Assembly (NCBI RefSeq): GCF_905147045.1 | Contig: NC_065897.1 | Location: 4,851,001 to 4,915,000, forward strand | DNA length: 64,000 nucleotides | Reading direction: 5' to 3' | Origin: Nymphalis io | Lineage: Eukaryota; Arthropoda; Insecta; Lepidoptera; Nymphalidae | Shown here: piece after piece, positions 59,824 through 64,000 of the stretch | Numbering within the stretch: position 1 is the first letter of the stretch | Layout: each line of letters opens with the position of its first letter | Position numbers and translations under genes: made by a program | The notes under the pieces: generated by a model | Databases searched by the model: none | What the model saw: only the letters and a program-made list of their open reading frames with translations | Told to the model about the DNA's origin: nothing

Positions 59824-60713
59824 CTTTATTTTTTACTTCTTTAAGTAACTCAACCAACAGCAATTTTGTCCGTTTCTATTTTACTCGTATAATATGGGCC
59901 TACTGACAGTATGGATTTAGTTATTGCGTTGTGTTCCATACACTTAAACTAATAAATATTGTCGGACTTATCTTATCTAAGCATCATCTGATACGGTAGG
60001 GATAATAAACATAATAATAAGGTTTTATTTAAATGAAATTCTCTATGACTGTAGTTAACTTTTGATTTGTATTTTGCGTTACCCGGTAGTATTGGTACTG
60101 TGAAACTTTAAAATAAAACCACTGAATATGTACTGCTGGTTAGATAGTGTAATTTATCCCTCTTACATTTTCAAGTAATTAAAAAAACATTGTTATAGCG
60201 CGTAACAAAAGACAACTGGCGCCTATCTGTTAATGAAAAGAAAAATTAAAAATAATAATTGGCATAATGTCATTTGATCCAAAATATTGTCCTAACCATT
60301 TCGATATATATTCAGACTGTTTATTAGAGTATTACAATATTTTAACTATATTTGCTTTAAATTAGATACCATGATACTTAAATCCAAATACTTGGATGTT
60401 TTAAACATATTTTTAACAATTGCTGGTGAAGTCGTAAATCTACTAATTTTAGGTTGAGGTCTAGTTTTTCTTCGTATGTCCAGAACCTTAAAAATATAAG
60501 ACGACTATCTGTCCCGGGTTTGCACGTGTGAAGTAAGGGCTAAGATATAAAGTTTACTTCGTTATACCTATAATTCTGTTTTGACTGTTCAAAACGATTT
60601 CAGTCGGCCTAATTTTTTTTTGCGACATATTCAACAATCGCCGCCATGTTTTAGCTAGTTTGCACCAAAACTTTAATGAATCACTCCATCATAATTGGAT
60701 CTGCATTAAAATT
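59824..60713. other. 5' flank of Gr copy A, between the two receptor copies
   Basis: AT-rich; no ORF or repeat recognised. Any promoter of copy A should be here, but I see no clear core motif. Homology to the copy A 3' flank starts at about 60714. Confidence 0.45.
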
Positions 60714-60873
60714 TTGTAAATAAATAGTATAAAGAAAAGAAAAATAATGATTTATTTTACAAGAAATCTAAACATTAATCTGTAGAGCACATGATATAGC
60801 ACAGGACAACTTTGTAATAGATTTTCAAAACAGTGTTAATTGAAAAATGCAAAGACAACTGTCATCTGACATA
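60714..60873. repeat. Start of duplicated 3' flank (copy B side)
   Basis: Matches 54262 onward: TGTAAATAAATAG, then TTATTTTACAAGAAA, TTTGTAATAGATTTTCAAAA and AAAGACAACTGTCATCTGAC. The duplication junction should lie at or just left of this point. Confidence 0.75.
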
Positions 60874-62136
60874 CATATGAAATTGGCGTTTTGTACGGGA
60901 GGAATATAAAGTAATTTTTTTTTTTGTAAAATATATTTAATTAATCAAAGTATTTAAAGCACCATTGTTATCTATGCACTTTTGTCATCTCATCTGATAT
61001 GTCCCTTTACTAAAAAACCATGGGGGCGAGTATCAATAAAATATTTGAAGGTGGTTTGGACTGCCGCATCGGAGTTGAATTTTTTCCTTGTAAGAAGTTG
61101 TCCAAATTCCGGAAAAAATGGTAATCTGTTGAAGTAAGGTCCGGGGAGTACGGTGGATGTCACAGACATTCCAATTGTAGCTTAACTAACTTAGTGGTTG
61201 TTTGTTGTGCAGTGTGTAGTCTTGCGTTGTCGTGAAGCAGCAGTGGTCTAGAGCGATTGACCAATCTTGGTTGTTTAGCAGCTAATTCTTCCTTCATTGT
61301 TTGCAGTTGCTGACAATAGATATCTGCCGTAAGCGTTTGGCCAGATTTTAGAAAGCTGTAGTGAACGACACCGGTGCTCGTCCACCAAACACTCACAAGT
61401 AACATTTTCTGAGTCGATTTGCCTTTAGGGCAGCATTTGGCTGAGTCTCCAGGGTTCAGCCATTGCGACAAGCGCTTCCGATTATCGTATCTACAGTATC
61501 CACTTTTGCATCACAAGTAATGATTCGATTTAAAATCCCTTCATTATTGTGTCGGTTGAGCAAAGTAACACAGCAGTCGACGCGTGTTTGCAAGTTCGAT
61601 TCACTCAATTCATGAGGTACCAATCGTTCAAGTTCTTTTACTTTCCCGATTGGCTTCAAGTGGATTAATACAGTTTTCTCACTTACTCCGAAGCCTGCAA
61701 CTATCTATGAAGTGCTTTGTGATGGATCCGCTTCCACAATAGCCTTTAATTCTTCTCTTCTACTCATTTTCCACTTTGGTCTCCGGCTGTCCACGGGGTT
61801 GGTTCTGAAGGTCGAAATTTCCAGAACGAAAACGTTGAAACCAAAAACGTACCGTGCCTTTTATTGCGACACCAGCGCCGTACACATGATTAATCCTTCG
61901 AGCTGTTTCTGCAGCACTGGTGCCACTGTAGAACTCGTACTCGTAAATATACCGATATTTCATGTTTTCCATTGTGCGGTAATCCGCACAATTTAAAACA
62001 TGAACATTACCAAAAAACAAATGAATGACTGTTTTCAAAGCTAAATGAATTTATAAATTTGAATTTGGAATTCTTAACCAAAGAGGAGATATTTCAGATC
62101 AAAGTGGTCAGTACGACAAAACGCTAATTTCATATG
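60874..62136 (-). mobile_element. mariner DNA transposon, 1263 bp, TA-flanked
   Basis: Terminal inverted repeats start CATATGAAATTGGCGTTTTG (left) and CATATGAAATTAGCGTTTTG (right, reversed), 20 of the first 21 bases matching. TA is duplicated at 60872-60873 and 62137-62138. The length is typical of mariner. The matching place in copy A (around 54444-54450) has no insert, so the jump came after the Gr duplication. Confidence 0.93.
61000..61972 (-). pseudogene. mariner transposase, inactivated
   Basis: The probable start is MENMKYRYIYEYEFYSG at 61972. Visible in order are the N-terminal helix-turn-helix region (SAAETARRINHVYGAG), WFQRFRSGNFDLQNQPRGQ, a linker region with VSEKTVLIHLKPIGKV, IITCD (first catalytic Asp), WWTSTGVVHYSFLKSGQTLT, LLLHDNARLHTAQQ (second Asp) and YSPDLTSTDYHFF (third Asp). 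The usual Glu after the first CD is Ala. At least two frameshifts (near 61765 and 61490) and in-frame stops (near 61708 and 61158) break the frame, so no active enzyme is made. Confidence 0.9.
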
Positions 62137-62138
62137 TA

Positions 62139-62820
62139 AGTACCTAATATTATGTGTGTTTAATATGCATAAAAAAAAAAACTTTCTTAACAAGTTATGG
62201 CTTTGTCATTTGATAACAAAACATGATGGCACACGTGATCTCATATTTTCTTTTAGTACATTAAATTAGCGCTATCTATGATTAGAGAATTACACTTCAA
62301 TAAAGTTTTTTTTTAATCTTTTATTTTACCTGGGAGTTTAGTCCCTTCAATAAAGTTAAAAGGATTTCTGTGTTAAACTAAAACAAACAAATAATAACTT
62401 ATATATCGATTTTTATTATTTCAAAATATTCATGCATATTATTTGGAAACATTCATAAAAAAACCATCACTGATTTCAGTAATAACGTATTATAATTATT
62501 CAAAAAACATTACTTAGTTACGTATAGTTTTATAGATGTACAAAATACAGTTATTAAAAGTAACTATCGTTTCTCTCTATATGTGCACGTTACTTACTAG
62601 TAACTACATATTACGTATTCATTATCTGTGCAATATATAAATTAAATAGATTTTTTTTATGCTAACATTAAAATAAATTATTCAATAAATCTCATACAAT
62701 AAAAAGGATATGTTAGACGAGACGAGAGGCAATAAATGTAAATTCTTAAGATATTCATAAAAAAAATTGTGTCCCCATAATTATTCTTAAAAAATTTGGT
62801 GACAGTGTTGTAATAATACA
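62139..62820. repeat. Duplicated 3' flank of Gr copy B
   Basis: Collinear with 54450-55075 (AACAAAACATGATGGCACAC, AAAAGGATTTCTGTGTTAAA, TACAGTTATTAAAAGTAACT). It contains the 37-bp insertion at 62308-62344. Confidence 0.82.
62308..62344 (-). mobile_element. 37-bp retro-insert with 13-bp target duplication
   Basis: CTTCAATAAAGTT occurs at 62295-62307 and 62345-62357. Between them is a T run and then CTTTTATTTTACCTGGGAGT, i.e. on the minus strand a short 3' end with an A tail. The copy A flank lacks it. Confidence 0.7.
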
Positions 62821-62953
62821 TAAATGACAGGCTGAAACCACGCCTTCATTCGCGTAAAATGCTGGCCAGATATACGAAAACTATAATACCTATCTAAAAA
62901 AAGTGTTTTATATACTTTTTTCAAACACTTTTAAGTCTATTGAGTGTTACATA

Positions 62954-63953
62954 TTAATCTTTTAATAAAGCAAATTGTATTAACACAATGACGTAATAAA
63001 TTATGGAACTTAATAAAAGTAATGGAAATTTTGCATCTATTACGAAAATACAACCAGCTTCTAGTTTACCAAACGCCACGTCGCTTAAACGTAAAACATT
63101 CTTGCAAGTTTCTTTTATAACTGAAATATTAAATCAGTAAAAATATTAATTAATATCTTTATATTATATTATTAATGCACGATAATCCGACGTAAAAATA
63201 CATAGGAGTAAAAAAATAAACCTGGACCGATTCTGGTTCTATTTTATTTTTAAGAAGTTTTCCATAAAATCCATAAACAAGACCGAAACTATTGCATACA
63301 TCAATAGATGAATCTTAAACAATTATATGTAGGTTCGAACACAGGTGCTCAATTGAATTTTCATGTGCTTAATTTGTGCTTATAATTTATTTATCTTGTG
63401 CTCGGTAGTGAAGGATAACACCGTGAGGAAACCTAAATGTCCCGCATGAAAATCTGCCATATTATGTGAACCCACATTGAAGCAGCGCAGTGATAAACCT
63501 ACTCCAAAAAGAGTGGAGACCTTAACCCAGCAGTTGGGTATATACAGGCTGGTCCTTCATAAACATCAACTTTTTATTCGCTATGTCGTATGTTACTTCA
63601 ACAACGCGTATCCCGGTATTTATATTTATATATAAGATTCGACGTCGTTTGTGCAGTCAGATTGTTACAGTCAAAAAAAGAAAATATACTTGAAACGGAA
63701 GTAGATGAGAACTCGAAATATTTTTTTCAAAATAACATTTTATTCAAAATAAGATTATATCATAAGTTCATTACCATAAAAAAATCTTACCATGTGATTT
63801 ATTTTCATTTAACACTTCAATACACGCGAGACGTACGTTATTAACAGCCAAATAAAATAATTGACATGAAATACTTATAAGAAATACTATCAAAATGTCT
63901 TTAACTATGGTGATAAGTAGTAATACTCTGTCAATCTCCCAGCTCTTTAGTGG
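62954..63953 (-). CDS. Gustatory receptor copy B, last two exons (partial gene)
   Basis: Exon 3 at 63953-63791 (163 nt) and exon 4 at 63120-62954 (167 nt) have exactly the lengths and phases of copy A and splice in frame. Exon 3 reads PLKSWEIDRVLLLITIVKDI and ends LNENKSH before the GTAAG donor. Exon 4 reads TCKNVLRLSDVAFGKLEAGC and ends with YYVIVLIQFALLKD and TAA. Both are intact, with about a dozen residue changes from copy A, several conservative. Exons 1 and 2 lie beyond the right edge. The intron upstream of exon 3 (63954-64000) also matches copy A. Both exons being intact suggests a functional gene, but that cannot be judged from half of it. Confidence 0.88.
63330..63555 (+). mobile_element. 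tRNA-derived SINE (family T1) in Gr copy B intron
   Basis: Same SINE, site and truncation pattern as in the copy A intron, but a little more of the head is kept (AGGTTCGAACACAGGTGC, a B-box region). AAGGATAACACCGTGAGGAA and AACCCAGCAGTTGGGTATAT match copy A closely, so the insertion predates the gene duplication. Confidence 0.88.
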
Positions 63954-64000
63954 CTGAAAACAAGTTAAATGCATTAACACAACAGTTTGCTACTAACAAA

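Noticed and set aside
1..64000. CRISPR arrays, prokaryotic operons, riboswitches or rRNA
   Set aside because: No regularly spaced direct repeats with unique spacers, no ribosome-binding-site gene runs and no rRNA-like sequence. The genome is clearly eukaryotic.

Overview
The window looks like nuclear DNA from a moth or butterfly, most likely a nymphalid-type butterfly. Four things point there. The background is very AT-rich, with little long coding sequence. It carries a dense load of short retroelements of kinds common in Lepidoptera. Helitron fragments have the TCTATACTAATATTATAAAG start. A cluster of intron-split insect gustatory receptor (Gr) exons sits at the right end. No bacterial operons, CRISPR arrays or rRNA are present, and the only tRNA-like stretches are heads of tRNA-derived SINEs. 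All family names come from reading motifs, not from a search.

Layout. 1-1404: 3' part of a young non-LTR retrotransposon (LINE), cut by the window edge. 1.4-45.6 kb: gene-poor, AT-rich DNA with about 30 recognisable repeats. These include a SINE whose 3' end matches the LINE 3' end, three tRNA-derived SINE families, Helitron pieces, an R1-type LINE relic (10.7-11.4 kb), an RTE-type LINE relic (37.1-37.7 kb) and a decayed 23-residue-repeat coding segment (29.4-30.0 kb). 45.6-49.3 kb: an apparently full-length LINE closely related to the one at position 1, with one long endonuclease-reverse transcriptase ORF. 49.3-54.3 kb: AT-rich DNA with a long TA microsatellite, a palindromic MITE-like element and a non-autonomous Helitron.

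55.6-64.0 kb, minus strand: the only convincing host genes. A four-exon Gr gene (exons at 59.8-59.1, 58.8-58.7, 56.5-56.3 and 55.7-55.6 kb) splices in frame to about 395 residues with seven membrane segments. A second copy enters from the right edge; its last two exons (63.95-63.79 and 63.12-62.95 kb) have exactly the same lengths and splice phases. Exons, introns and 3' flank are duplicated between copies, including a SINE in the same intron. Later insertions distinguish them: a SINE and probably the Helitron beside copy A; a mariner transposon and a 37-bp retro-insert beside copy B. This is a tandem birth-and-death chemoreceptor locus with a readable insertion history.

The LINE and the most abundant SINE may form a working pair. 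Both end with the same 19-nt stem-loop motif followed by poly(A), which suggests that the SINE uses the LINE's reverse transcriptase. I found no wholly new gene system. The most interesting leads are the duplicated Gr locus with an extra exon-2-like piece, the shared LINE/SINE tail, and stop-codon loss in the long LINE copy.
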